Source of the DNA: Scolanthus callimorphus
Lineage: Eukaryota > Cnidaria > Anthozoa > Actiniaria > Edwardsiidae
Direction of reading: 5' to 3'
Length of the DNA stretch: 64,000 bases
Assembly (NCBI GenBank): GCA_033964015.1
Contig: CM066914.1
Span: 5,757,831 to 5,821,830 of the forward strand
Numbering within the stretch: position 1 is the stretch's first letter; each line of letters starts with the position of its first letter. Below are positions 1 through 13,379 of this stretch, in pieces. The position numbers and the translations under genes are program-made. The notes under the pieces were generated by a model that saw only the letters and a list, made by a program, of their open reading frames with translations, did not search any database and had not been told where the DNA came from.

Positions 1-3000
1 CGCTGCGAGGGCTAGCTTAAAATATATCTGGCGAATATCTTCTTCAATTTTGTTGACAAAAGACCCTCAAGTTAAATTTAGTTTCTTACTGACTGAAGCT
101 CTTAAATTCTGACCGCGAACACGAAAATGTATTGCTCTACTTTTGTTTTCTTGCTAAGAATGTGAAATCGGTTATTTTGTCGAGTACTTAGCATAGATTA
201 CGGTATTAATATGGTTGCATTGTTTGTTTGGGTGTTAGCCAATAATTGCACCAAAAAGCTTCGAAAAATACGTCGCGATCTACCGGGGAATAGTAACTTT
301 TTCCGGCAAACAAGGTGTGATTGGAAGCTAAAGATTTGACGGAAGGCGAAGTCCGTCTAATCGAAGTCTGCATTAGTAACCGACTTGCTAAAGATCAAAA
401 GGCTGGCCCTCGTGTGGGAGGGAAATGTAAGGAAATAATAATCTGGAAGACGCACAAACAACAACCTGAGGTGCAAAAAGGGAGGGCCGGACACCTGAGT
501 AAGACCGCTCATCTCCCTTATGGGTAACGAGTTCGTATTTTAATGAAGCGTCATTAATTCTCGACGTGTGAACGTTTCAAATATTAATCAGTCTCAATTT
601 GTGGGGCATGTAGGACCGGAGTAAAAGAACTGACACTAGAAATTGCCCCCCAGAACCATATAATACCTGATTAGAGAGATTGTCTTCTCCTTTTCTGTGG
701 TTCCACTCGCTAATGGACCATTTTTGTACTTTTTCTTGTCTAACACATTCCTTAGCATATATGCAAGTGCAAAAAGGGAAACCTTCTAACTGTGCTTTCG
801 CTAATCACTCCCTATTCATGCTAAAGTAACGAGGTGAAATTAAGAAAAGAATAGAGGTCCATTGCCAGCGTGTTTGGCGAGAAGGGCTATTCAACTCTGT
901 AACAGCGAAGCCAAACCTTCACATTTTTATGATAATCAAGAGTCAAGAACACGGATTTCTTAAACCTCGGCGAGTTTTATGATCCGCTTCAGTAATAAAC
1001 GCGGTTGTTTCGATTTTTCTCTGAGAATTATACTCAAAAAGAAAACTTTAGTCTTGTAACTGAGAACCATCCAACAAATTTTTATTGAAGTTTGCGACAA
1101 CTTTCTGGTAAGCCGTCTTTCTAATGTTTTAGCCATAACAAGAGGATAGGTTTCGCGCCTTTATCCGCAGACATTCAGCCGTGTTTTTCTCCAAAAGTTA
1201 AATGTACTCTCTATTTTGTTTCCGTATTTTCTTTAAAGTTTCCTTAATAATATTTATTACGTTATTCAAAGGAGCTCTCCTCATATCAAACCACATACAT
1301 TAACTGTATCCTAAAGCAATAACTAATACAAAACCATTGTTTTCACTCGCGTAGTTTTCAATCAAAACTGACTTCACAGCATGATAGTAACAAATTTACT
1401 GATTCTTGCCATATTCATATTTCGTCTCAAAAATACAAAAAAACGAAGTTCTAAGCTTTTAACGGAAGTGCTCTATTTCATGTATTGAACCAGGCAAAGT
1501 GTATTATGTTTTTTTCGAAATGACAAAAGATCTCTTTGTTTTATTTTGCTTATAATATGTCAAACTAGAAGCACTTTAAGCATTTCACCCGATTGTTTTG
1601 GTTGGCCCTTCCCGATATTATGGTATCTTAAAATCACCTAATGGCAGTGAAACTCTAAATTGTCCACTTGAGGGATTTTAACCTAGAACACCGACCAGAA
1701 AAACTACAAACCAACTCATCGAAACTCAAACAATAAACTTTAGTTTTCAATCCGGCAGTAAATATGGCCACTACAAGTGGGTTAAATATCGAAAATGGAG
1801 ATGCTTTTGTGAGTCTTGTATAATATGGTGTTTTGTAAAGAAATTCACTGGTGTCGATTCCCACAAACAAAATACAGTACATTCAACCATTCAAGTTCTG
1901 AAGTCCTTCCTCTGGGTAGCCTTCTCATTAGGAACCAATTTCCACGAGAAGAAAAACAGAGAAGCATTTTATTCGCATTGAAGATTAGAAAGACATGAAT
2001 GAAGTCCCAAATGTCAGCTGTACAACGAAGGAAATTCATTCTGGAAACAACTGAACAACAAATTGAAATGTTTATAAAAAGATTCTACACAAAACAAGAA
2101 CAAGTGCTTTATTTCGTTCATATTTTATTTTTCACAAATTGCAACCGAGTCTGGTTTATAAAGTAGAAGTCTAGAAAAGGGGCTCAACACACCCTTGGTA
2201 TTTGGGAAGTTATTATTTTGTGTATCAAATTGACTCTACGCTAAAAGGACCTTCGCTGGGTTAAAAGGTGTGTGCTCAGAATGTGAGTCTAAGTACTGGT
2301 CTCAGCTAGAATGCTATAAAGCGCATATGATTGATAGCACTGTATGTCCCGTTATTTCTCAGCAAAGTGATAAATGGTTTTAGCTTACTAAGCCATGAAT
2401 TGGCTGGTCTAATCCGCCCGTATCTATTTCGCTCGTCCTCGCATGATACTCAAGTACTTTGCTAACAGTGGATTGATACAACCCAGGTTTTGATATGGAG
2501 CTAGAAATGGCCATCCAGGGCTCTTAAAGTGCGACCGATATCCTACCGGAGCAGGAAACTCTATCTCCTATCAAAAACATGCGATTCAATCAGATGAATT
2601 CTGCCACTAAAGTCTAAACATTACGCAGAAATTACTACCCGTAAACAAGAAGTTTCTAGCAAACAAAAAGAACCTTTGACACTGGTGGAAAAAGGCTCTC
2701 AAAAAGTGCTTAGCTTTAGGTTTAGTGTTTGGGGATTATTTTAGTACTAAATAGTGTTGCTTCCCTCTCAAAAGAACTAAACTTCCCGTAAAGGGAATTG
2801 TGCCCTGGAGGTCTTGCAGTGCAGAGCACTACTACTAGTCTACTAGCAGAGTAATGTAGCACTTACTGATGGCGCACGCGTAAATCAGGAACTAGCAGCC
2901 AAAGCCGTTTCCTGAGTATTTTTTTTTTGCATCTTAAGTGACAGGAAAAACTTTGTCGCAGGAGTGACTTATTACTAATGGGTTTTCATGTTGACTTGTT

Positions 3001-3007
3001 TCAACAG
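1..3007. other. AT-rich intergenic or intronic DNA, no gene recognised
   Basis: Both strands show only short open stretches without recognisable domains or convincing splice flanks. If the terminal exon proposed at 3008 is real, part of this stretch would be its upstream intron. Confidence 0.5.
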
Positions 3008-3170
3008 AATGAACCAGCAACAAGGACAACACGGTTCAGATCTCTCCCACTGCAAACCACCTCTGAGCCCTGATGATTTATCACTCGAAGAAGAGTGCAG
3101 CGACCTCCGCGAGCTAAAAAACAGTGAAACGTCTTCTCCACCGGGAACGACAAAACTATCTGAACGATAA
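3008..3170 (+). CDS. candidate 3'-terminal coding exon of an unidentified gene
   Basis: A pyrimidine-containing tract ends in a splice-acceptor-like caacag at 3001-3007. After it only one frame stays open, for about 53 residues, to a TAA at 3168-3170. The peptide is polar, rich in Ser, Pro, Glu and Asp, with segments such as PPLSPDDLSLEEE and SSPPGTTKLSER, as expected for the cytoplasmic or disordered tail of a larger protein. An AATAAA at 3423-3428 could be the polyadenylation signal. No upstream partner exon was identified and the family is not recognised. An alternative is a chance open frame starting at the ATG at 2988. The composition and acceptor make a real exon plausible but unproven. 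Confidence 0.35.
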
Positions 3171-6100
3171 CTAAAAAAAGCACACAATTTCGTTGCCGTT
3201 CGCATGCTATTGGGACATTGGACATTAAAAGCGTGAATCCCTTTAGAAATAACGGAATTCAAGGCGGCTATTGCCTTCATGCGAGCCAATATTACGTTTT
3301 TATGAACTGCATATTGACTGACAAAATAATATAAAAATATATGGACCATACAAAGTGTGTCCGGAAGGAACGCACAACACATCTGGCTTTCCCATTTCGC
3401 AAGGAAGAAAATTCTGAGAAAAAATAAAACAGAGATAGTGTTTATTTAGAATTAGGTAGATCCTACACGCAAGAAGGAAATACTTGTACAGAGAAAAATA
3501 ATATTGTTGTAAATTCTCTATAATATCTATAAATAGGAGTTGTTGTAATATAGAAGCTATAATGTTTACGTAGATGGCTAACCTGGAAAGGGGGGGAAGA
3601 AATCGTCAGTTCTGTGTACATTTTGTCACTGAGAAACACAGTAAAATATCATGAACAATGCTTGACTAATGGTGATGTACTTTATTTAACTACCGTCCCC
3701 TTAGCAAATGTTAGTATTGATATTTTGTAAATTTGCTCTTTTTTTTAGACGTCTATTGTTTCTGATAAATATTTTTATAGGGAAAGCTATTGTGATAAAG
3801 GTCATTAGAAAATTCACCTGCACATATTGGCTCCTTAGTAAGTTTTGGCTTCCATTTCTGTTTTGTAATCTTGGACCAAGACATTAGCACCTTGTCTTTC
3901 TATCACTCCAATGCGAAGTCTTTTAGTTAGTACTGGGGGTCTTTCTTTCAAAGGCTGCTTTTTTCAATAGTGACGAACTGTTAAGGAGAAAGATTAACTA
4001 CCCTTTTTCTCCATTAAAGAAAATCCGTGAAACAGAATTTTGCTCACTGAACGCCCATACAAAACTACTAAAATTGTCAAACTAGAAAACTCGAGAGCTC
4101 AGTTCATTTTGATACTCTCTAGTCACCTTTTCAGTTGCTCATTGTAACTTATTAATGCTCACTGCAAATGAGCTTCAAAATATTTTATTCAACTTCTTCT
4201 GTCTTGCGTTTCCACTTCTCATTTTCAGTTCCAAGTAGCAAACATAATTAAAATATTTTACCCTCAATTCGAACGCTTCTGTCAAGTTTCGAGGTGAAAT
4301 TGTCGCCATTCACTAGTCAGTCAATCTTATTCACTACTTCTTTATTTTGGGACTTCCAAAAGAACACCTTTTGAGCCTCAAATCCCCCCAAAAGAGCATA
4401 TTGAGGTTATTCGAAAAACGTGTAGTTCATAGAGTAATACAACTTAGGTGGCAACGAAATGTTTGTGAGAGTGCTTTCGTTGTGGAGGTATAAATATCGA
4501 GGCTCATGCCATGTCTCAAGGGTCTCTGTTACAATGATCAGCTCCTCTCGGATATAAGACCGTCAAGTGCATTCTCTGCATGGGGGGTGGTCGCACGAGA
4601 CACCTTTTGACTTCATCTGATACCCCAAAAAGTTGTGCTTTAAAGCGCACTCCACAGTTTTAAAAACAGCTTGCAAGGTATTGCTACTTTGTAAAAATTC
4701 AACAAGTCTTCTTAAAGCTGGAATGTCTGTTTATTCTTAAACGATTAGCTACAGTAGTAGTGGAGTTTGTTTATCAGCGTGGAATCTCAGGTCATGGGTT
4801 CATCCACCTTAAGGTTCCCATAATTAGTGGCCGGGAATGCTAGAAGATGAGCCAAACCAAGTGATAACAGACCATCAAAGGGCTTGTAGCTTATCGTTTG
4901 CGCTATTTATGAGGAATCATGAACGCGTTTTTCAAATAGGCCTACGCAAACAGTCTTTATCGACGTTTATCTCGCGATAAAAGGGTTGCAAAATCCAGAA
5001 GGAGTGACTAAGGTCGATTAATGTTCAAGATACAGATTTAAAGCTGTTAACAGCGGAACCCTTAGAGAAAATCGAGCGATAAGTGCGGTACAGTTTTCTT
5101 CTGTGTGCGGGTCCTGTAGCCAGCATGGCGAAAATGCTGGCAGGTAGCCTTGCTTCGCTGTGGCTTCATTCTTTATACCTTCAAAGTTAACTATAAACCC
5201 CTCTTAGTGGCTCTGCTCCTGTCAATACTCTGACCTTTCTTTCATCAAAGCTAGCGAGTAGGGAGATCTATGTAAAGCTCGCCTGAGGGAATTTGAGTTC
5301 TTCGAATGCATTCCCCTTTTTAGTCACGTCTCTCAAAATACAAACCAAAAATTTGGAATTCTTTTTCTTCTAAGCAAGACCTTTCTTCGCAATTAATTCA
5401 TACAATCACTTAATTCCGGGTTCTGTAAAGTAATCTCCAATTAGGGCTGGGCCAATTTTATGGCCATTTCCTTTAGAAGATTCAGGCATTTTGCGGTTTA
5501 ACTACACAATTACCTAGAGCGTGAACACCCATTTAAAATGAGCCGCTCTGTATATGGCAAACAGCAGTGATCCAATTCGTTAAGAAATCGCGCCAAGGTT
5601 TTTGTTATAGCTAGAAATTGTTGTTGTTTTCTCCTTAATCACAATGTATTAACAATTTCAACAAAGTATTGACGCAGGAAATTATAAAATCGACTTACTG
5701 TATTACAAATATTTCACGACACTATAATATTTTGAGAAAACGCGACATTGAACTGTGAATTTTCTTTTTTTAGAAATGACCATGCCCGTAGCAAAGTTCC
5801 CGGCAAAATTCTAAACAGCTTTGACAATATGAGACTCACTTAAAATTGAATTTGCAGAGACATTCATTTATTATATAAACAAGACCATTTCACGATGGTA
5901 AATTTTGATTAATACTGATTTATTTTTCCTCAGGGGCTTAATAGAAATGTTGGCAAAACTAACTCATATCACATTGTTTTGTTTTACGTATACATCGATG
6001 AATTCAAGATAAATTTTGCTATTATTAAAAAATCCAGCTTTGGTAATTTTGCCTTCCGATATTTCTAATTCATAGCCATACAAAATCTCTATCCTCCAGA

Positions 6101-9100
6101 TGCGAGGCAAACTGGCGGATCCAAACAAAAACGCGTTTCCTCCCCTTTCTGATGGAGGAGATAGCAAAACAGAGCAGCTCCAAGTTTGAATGAGGCATTG
6201 AAGTTTATTGATATGAGAGGAAAGGTTTAGGCAGTGACATTATCAAACCTATATATGCCTTTGAAAAGGAAAAACATTGGTGATAACTGCATGATATATA
6301 AACAAAGAGGCATATTATCGCAACATCACGAAAAAGTGCAAATGAAAACAAAATGTACAATAAATGGCCACGCTTCCTTTTATTTTGTAAAAAATAAGTT
6401 ATACGTGTGGAACCGATCGAATGAGTTTTGTGTTTCGCAAAAATACTATTTATGTGCGACACAATACGATTTCAAAGTGGACCTTTTCCATTTCAAAGCC
6501 ATTTCCATTATGATTTTATACGGATCTCAAATTGCATTCAAATCTGTAGTTATTGCTAGCGTCAAAATATTGCTTGTGGCAAATCACAGCCATGGGCAAA
6601 ATCTTGAGAAGTGAGGTTCATCGGCTTTAGACAAACCTATCAAAATACACTACCGCTGTTTGCTAAAAAAGATACCTCGGTCACTTAGAGTCGCTTAATC
6701 CGGATCTCAGCTCATCTCAGAAGATCTTTAGCCGTTACTTCTCCATAATGCCTCTTCAGACGCGGTAATGAGCCGCTAATGGGGCCTGCAGTATCAGCCA
6801 AGCTAAGGAGCGTATTTAAAATGACTCTAGCATAATATCACAGCTTCTAGAGGAAGTATGTCACACTCTGGCGCGCGCACTCGGGATAAATGGAAGAGAC
6901 AGTTTCCTATAATATTTTCACTTACATTCCCAATACTTTGTTAGTGTCTAGATCGTTTCAAGATTCATTTAGGATAAAACTAACTAGAAGGTTTTTGTTT
7001 TTCAAATCTCCAACAGTTCATTGCCAAAATATACCTGGCAAACGGCACGAAAGGCGCGACGTACAGTGGCAGTCACATGAAGAATAAAAAAACGTCTGCT
7101 CTCATGTTTGCTTTGTTAAGATGAAACTTTTACCCTGTCAAACCCTTTCAGCTTCCCTAAACGCGAGCGAAGTTTCGGAAACGAGGCGATAAACCCAGAA
7201 ACGTATCCCATGAAAATATTTGCACGGTTGTGTTTTTCAAAAGTGTGTCTGCTAGGCGAGAGGAACTCCAATTCGGCCCATTACCCACTAGGAGATTTCT
7301 AAGCTTCACCCTTGGTTATTTACGTATAAGTCACCTATATTTTATAGGGTAGGTTTAAAGAATAGATAATTAGAAATCAAATAAAGTCTAAACACATGTA
7401 ATGCAGGATCGTCTGAGAGGATTGCCACTTCACATGGGAAATTCTGCTTGGTTGACTCACACAATAATAGTACAATATGTTGCGATGTTTTTCTAGATAT
7501 CAAATTCAATCTTGACTACCATGACTTCACTAAAGGAGTTTAGCTATTTTCTTTCTTTTTTTCCTCACAATTTGCTTCGATGTCATAATAGACCTTGCTA
7601 ACATAATACTAAATGAAAGTGAGTTATTTCAACATAAACATCAATTTGCTTTAAACCTAATTTCCCATTAGCACATCGTATTTCCTTAACGTCCTTTGGA
7701 CAAGATGACAAAATGATTTTATGCTCTTCGCTAATGTGTACCATACAATTGATGAGAGAAAATGTCCTTATTTTTGCCCTGCTTTTGGCATTCACAACTC
7801 CACATTGTCAAACTGATGCCATTTTGTTGTCGGTAAAAAAAAAAAAAAACGCGCGCGCTTCTATTACCTCGAAGGCTAAATAAAACACAATAAACGAATA
7901 ATTTCTAGTATTTTTAAGGCTCAGGCAATCTCACGGAACCTGTATAGTAGAGGCCTGTAAGGTTCAGGTTGTTTCTTTTATTGTTGTTATCATTAAGGCG
8001 ATAAGACCTCCCATCTCATAAACGTCAGAAATTTGACAAAAACTGCTCATTAATGGAAGTGATCGTACACTAATTGTATTGAATTTTTGGTATTTGTATT
8101 TTTCTAGAAAACATAAAACCAGCGCTTTCGACAGGTTGATTTAGATATAAAGAGACCCGTAGATTTATTAAGGACCCAGGGAGAAACAAAACAAGTGACA
8201 ATTGATTATGATCCTTCGTGAAAACTCTGGCTTTTTGGTTGCTATAACTATAAACTTGGCTTGTTTGAGAAAGACTTGCGGATATCGCACAATCTGGGAG
8301 TGTCAAGTTTACGCTCCTGCAGAGCTGAGATAAACTGTGTTATTACTCTTTAGTTCTTACTTGATTTTATTGGTTTTTATCGCCGGGGTAATCGTGCATT
8401 TCGCTGGCCAAGGTATTAGTTTTCGGTGATATTATCACTGAATGTGGGCTATTTAGCCTTGTGTCTCTCAACTGTCCTTCTAAACAAAGATACCTCGCGA
8501 GTTTGATGAAAACGAAATCTAACAAGTTGTGTCTTAAAGATAAGCTTGGACAGGCTATAGGAGAACACTTGTTCTTGCATGAAACATTCAAAACAAAGCA
8601 ACTTGAGCCAATTTTGTTTCACTGTTTTTTCACATCTTGTTTCAAGTGTCCTGAGAAAGTTTAGATGCAAACATACACTCAAACAAGGTCGTGCAATACA
8701 TTATAACAAATATTCAAAACCTATTTCGATTATCATACCCTTTGTTTTCGCCAAATGTACATGCCGTTTCGCCACTTAGACCATTTCTTTTTTCACTTAC
8801 TGCATTATATAGTTTGCTAAAAGTAAATTATACATCTCTAATTTACTTTAAGGCCAATAATTGCTTTGACGTTCCCGCCTAACACAAATTATACCCAAAT
8901 AGCGACTATAATTTCCATCTCGCGCCGCTCCGAGAACATCATAATGGAATATAGCCTAACTTTTTCTATTTGAGTTGGCTTTTTTATTTCAAATAATTAC
9001 CGCGAAATGGGCTTTAGATATCATCTAACAACCGGCCTAAGGGAAGTGGGATCCATTTTGTATAGATTAAATAAAATATATCCCCTCGCTCTCAGAGCTT

Positions 9101-11815
9101 TAAAAGTCCAAGGTGCAATCTCTTAAGCTTCTAGTGTACATGTTTTTCTTGTCTTGAAATACAAATATAAATTTTAAGATAAAAAACTTTAAAACCTTTT
9201 CCTTAGCTATCTAAATGGCAAAAGTGTGCAACAATGAGTCTTCAGACTTCGCTACGTCAATGCCCATTATCTATAGCAGGTGCAGGATTGACTCCAACAG
9301 ACACCATTGTTTCCGCCGCGCCTTAAATGCTTTAGTTGTGAGCCCTCCAGAAGTCCCATAGCGAGGGATGAAAAGCTAATAACGACAATTTGTAAATAAA
9401 TGAGCATATAAAAGGAAAGGTCGAATATGAACAACTTATAAGCAATCGAAAACACAGATATTTTGTCTAAAAATAGGCGTAAAGGGCGACGATGAAGAAG
9501 AGTTGACGAGGGCATTGCAAGAGCCAACGCTTGGCAACTAACCGGAGTTGCGATCAATTTAAAAAAGTAGAATATATCCTTATTATGGCTCTCCCTGGCC
9601 CGTGGGCGTTTTCTTGTTAACATTAGCTTAATCGACCGACAAGTCTATATCATAGAGTGCTGCAAATAACTTTTCTCAAACCGCAAATGACCCCCTTCTA
9701 ATAAGATATTAAAAGCTACCGCTTGCTGTTCGGTACAGTTTAATGACTCGCTCGCTTTGGTTTAATTTCAAACGATAAACAAATTATAATTCAATATATC
9801 AGATTGGCGACATGGTTAGGAAAGTTTTTAGAATTGTTGCCGATATTTTGATTTGCGGTAGAACTTAGTGCGTTTAGATTTCATTGTATTTTTACAGAGG
9901 TTAGCCATCTGGTACCGTTTATGCCAGCTTCTGTGTGAGGTCTCCAACTTATCAGAAATACTTTTAAAATCTTTGTTTCGCTCTTTGACCTATTTTTCTA
10001 TACAATCTGATACCTACCAGTATAGCTAAAAATTAAAACAGAAGCTTATCCCAACTCCACTCATGACCAAATAGTCATCGATTTTTGCATACATCGAAAA
10101 AAATTAAATATCCTTTTACATTTCATTATGCATATAGTATTCATTATTGCAGTGAAACTTTCGGCTTAATTTTTCTTGGATGCCTTGGGTTAGTAGTAGA
10201 ATACCAAGATAATTAGAGGGAAAATGTATAATTGGTGTATAAGAACTCGAAGAAAATTAATCGTAAAAGCGAAAATATCACCCGTCAACGATTTTGTCAT
10301 TTAAAGTTGTGATACCCTACGCGAAATTTTTGACTGTTTGTCATAAAGAAGCTTTCTCATTGAGACCCCTTAATTATTGACTATGAGCTCTTGGCCTGGA
10401 ACAAATTCCGCATACCTGTACAATCATAATCCAGTCGAAGACCATAATCCTGATAAAGATGCTGTACTAAGTTGCTGTACTAAGAATGCCATCAAAGATA
10501 ATATGCTCAGGATGTTCAAATCTTGAAGATTTTGGAATATATTTTTACCATTTTACCGCAATTTTCTTCATTCTGCGAACTCTACGCCAACTAACAAACC
10601 GCGGTTTGGCTTCCGTCAATCAAACGAGTGAACAGCTCTGGGTGATTTCACGCGGGCTTTCAGAGTTTTTTTTGAACAAGGACTAGCTTCAAAACCAAAT
10701 TTAACACCATAAAATGCAAACGAAATGCGCCTGTCTTATAAAGTTTCATGGACGGATGCCAAAACGAAGTGGAAATTCATAGAATTATTAAAATCACAGT
10801 GACATGGCAAAAAAGAAAATGGTCTCCAAAACTTGCGTTGTGCAACTTGCCAGTCTATTCTAATGCAAACTAATCTAAACATCCCCCTGCACATTCTAGT
10901 TGAGCTAGGCTTAGTGCGGGCTTAAGATTCTCTTTTCGTTTTATTTAATACAAAAGACACGAAAATAAAGCAATGCAAAACACAAGAGACGTACTTTGCT
11001 GAAGCTTTACAACTTGGCTAGAAATGCGAGCTGGCGCCCGTAAGACTTTAAGACCTGCTGATTAGAGAAAGCGATTTTCATTACACTTTGCACTCTAATT
11101 CCAACCCCGTATAGGGTTAACAATAGGTCTATTTGTGTGGGCTTTTAGTGACCATTTTGTACTAATTTGTCTCTACGTCGTGGTTTACTGCTTTAACACT
11201 TGGGAAATGCATCTTCATTGTATGTGTTGTGGGCGGAAATTGAAAAGGCCGGGTAAAAGGAAAAAATACTGGAAGGCTTCCCTGTCGAAGGTGACGCCAG
11301 AAAACCCTGTGTGTGCCTTTCTAGTATTGTTGTGGACTTTTATTGCTGATTTCCCAAGTGGGTAACACCATTAGGACAACAAGAAGGGTTTTTGTTTGGC
11401 AATTATCGTGAAAGATACGGACTAAGGGCAGAGAATGAAAGTGGAATTAACACCTTTTATTAAGGCTCCAGTGATACTATACTATTAGTGTGTCATTATA
11501 CCAAAATACAAATCTATATCTGAACTAAAAACGTTTTTATTTGTTAATCAATTATGGGTGGCCCATCACAGTCAAAGGTGGAGCGTTATGGGTGGAGTGA
11601 ACGCCCTCTACAATATTAAAATCACCTGCAAATAAATCATATTCTTTCTATTCGCCTCTCACTTCTATGGAGCATCTTTTACGCATTTAAATGGTATTTC
11701 TTCTGAAGTGAATTTCAGCAAAGCCAAAGAAAATCGGTTTTTGTTTGATTTGTTCAATACGTCGTCACAATGAGTTGTCAGCGAACATCTTTCAGCGGCG
11801 GTTCGAGAAAGTTGT
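3171..11815. other. gene-poor AT-rich stretch
   Basis: No exon, RNA gene or transposon domain could be supported. Open frames of 60-126 codons (for example 6234-6614 plus and 9267-9623 minus) have compositions typical of chance frames in AT-rich DNA. At 4742-4812 there are weak A-box-like and B-box-like (gggttcatcc) signals about 50 bases apart, possibly a decayed tRNA-derived SINE head, but this is too weak to call. Confidence 0.5.
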
Positions 11816-11899
11816 TAGATCCTTTATATATGGTACACTATAGTGTCCTCTGTATAAATATCTCTAAAGTACTAAAGTGTACCATATATGAAGGATCTA
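11816..11899 (+). repeat. 84-nt hairpin with 29-bp stem, pre-miRNA-like
   Basis: Positions 11816-11844 and 11871-11899 are reverse complements except for two mismatches, around a 26-nt loop. Length, near-complete pairing and small loop fit a cnidarian-type miRNA precursor, but a small MITE relic would look the same. Strand is arbitrary. Confidence 0.4.
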
Positions 11900-13379
11900 G
11901 GAGAAAGTTGGTCGTAAGAGAGGGTACATCTTCGAGGGGAGAGGACGCATTCAATAGAAAAAGCAGAAACTAGTTTAAAGGTAGTTTAATTAAACTGGTT
12001 TAAATGCCTGTAAGAAAAACATTTCAAGGATAAAACTAAGTTACCTGTACAGTTCAGTGATTTAAATACAGTAAGAAACTCATCACATAGTTAAACTAAA
12101 AATATAGTTTTGCTCTGAATAGAGTACAAGTCTCTGCCCCAGTCCATGGTTTAAGCCCTTCGGTTAAGACCCCGCTTTAAAATCTTTGGAAAACTTTAAT
12201 TTTAACACTGAAAAAACTCACTAGCGTAAATAGCAAGAAAGATAAGAAAGCTCAACAGAGATTTTTTTAAATAAGGACAGATGATAATAGTGATTACACA
12301 AGACTGTTTTTCTTGGACTAAGTTGAAGTACAATTTACCAATCTGATGTCCTTTCCAATCATCGAGATGTAGGCATTGATTAACCCTTCATGGAACTGTG
12401 CACACACACGTGGCGGTCCACGCGCACAAAAACCAAACCCATACTAGTACTATTTTTCCTGTTCTCAGTAACACGTGTGCTTGAGAGAGAAAATGTGCAA
12501 CTACAAAAAGCGCTTCTTTATTTTTAACGACAGCGCACGTCTTCGTTGTTTTTTCACTAATCCGCGCGGGCTGCCTGTGGATTTCAAATCTCGACACCAG
12601 GCCCTTTGGCATGGTCGAAAAACAAAACAAAATGGCGACCAAGAGATGACGTGTCACTAACATATTTATGCAAGTTTTCCCTGCTAGCAGAGGCCTCTTT
12701 TCCTCACGAACCTCAGCAAGCGAAATGCAGAGAAAAGAGACCTCTGCCGTGGATCGAAACTCGCTTTGTTTTGCCGCCCGTCCACAACCTTGGACGGTTT
12801 TGCTGACCGTTTCTGAGCCCACTATATGCGCACGCATATCTACAGACGTTTTCCGCAGGGGGGCTTAAACAATATCAGTCATTGTCATGTCGAGGTGAAG
12901 AAAAAAGCTTTTAAATGTGGTCCAACCGAAGCAAGTATTTAAGCAGGGAAAGAGGTCCGTTTCTGATTGGCTGTAGAGGTTCTTTTTTGATTGGCTGAAG
13001 ATGTATGTTTCTGAAAGGTTGAAATGTTCCCGCCTACATTCCCGCCATTTTGGCGCGCGCGGCCAGACACAGGAAGCCCGCGACAGAAATAAAATGAATG
13101 ATTCGCCTAGCCTTATATTCAAGTGAATGTAAGGTTGATACGGTAGCCTGGGGACGAGGCTAGGTTGATAATACAACTAGAGGGCCGGCTTCGAAATCTT
13201 TCTGATTTTTTCCGTCACAAAGTGACGGTTTTTTTTTCTGGTTTTCTGTTTTCTTGCAGCTAAAACTGCCTCTTGACCCCGGCCCTATCCTCGTGCGGAA
13301 TGTAAAAACGTGACGTCTGCAGCGCCCCGCGTTAGGAAGTTCAAACGGTAAAAGGGTGGCATGGATTGATATAATAATA
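11900..13379. other. non-coding stretch upstream of the LINE tail
   Basis: 12,390-13,100 is locally more GC-rich and has a 149-codon minus-strand open frame (12388-12837) without domain features. The short imperfect inverted repeat at 12687-12747 lies inside. No gene supported. Confidence 0.45.
12687..12747. repeat. short imperfect inverted repeat
   Basis: A 16-base arm beginning gcagaggcctcttttc (12687-12702) is matched in reverse complement by 12732-12747 with one mismatch. It may be the end of a small foldback element. Confidence 0.4.

Noticed and set aside
6234..6614. 126-codon plus-strand frame
   Set aside because: AT-rich composition, no motif, an overlapping minus-strand frame and no splice context.
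12388..12837. 149-codon minus-strand frame
   Set aside because: Low-information composition, overlapping plus-strand frames and an inverted repeat; no family features.
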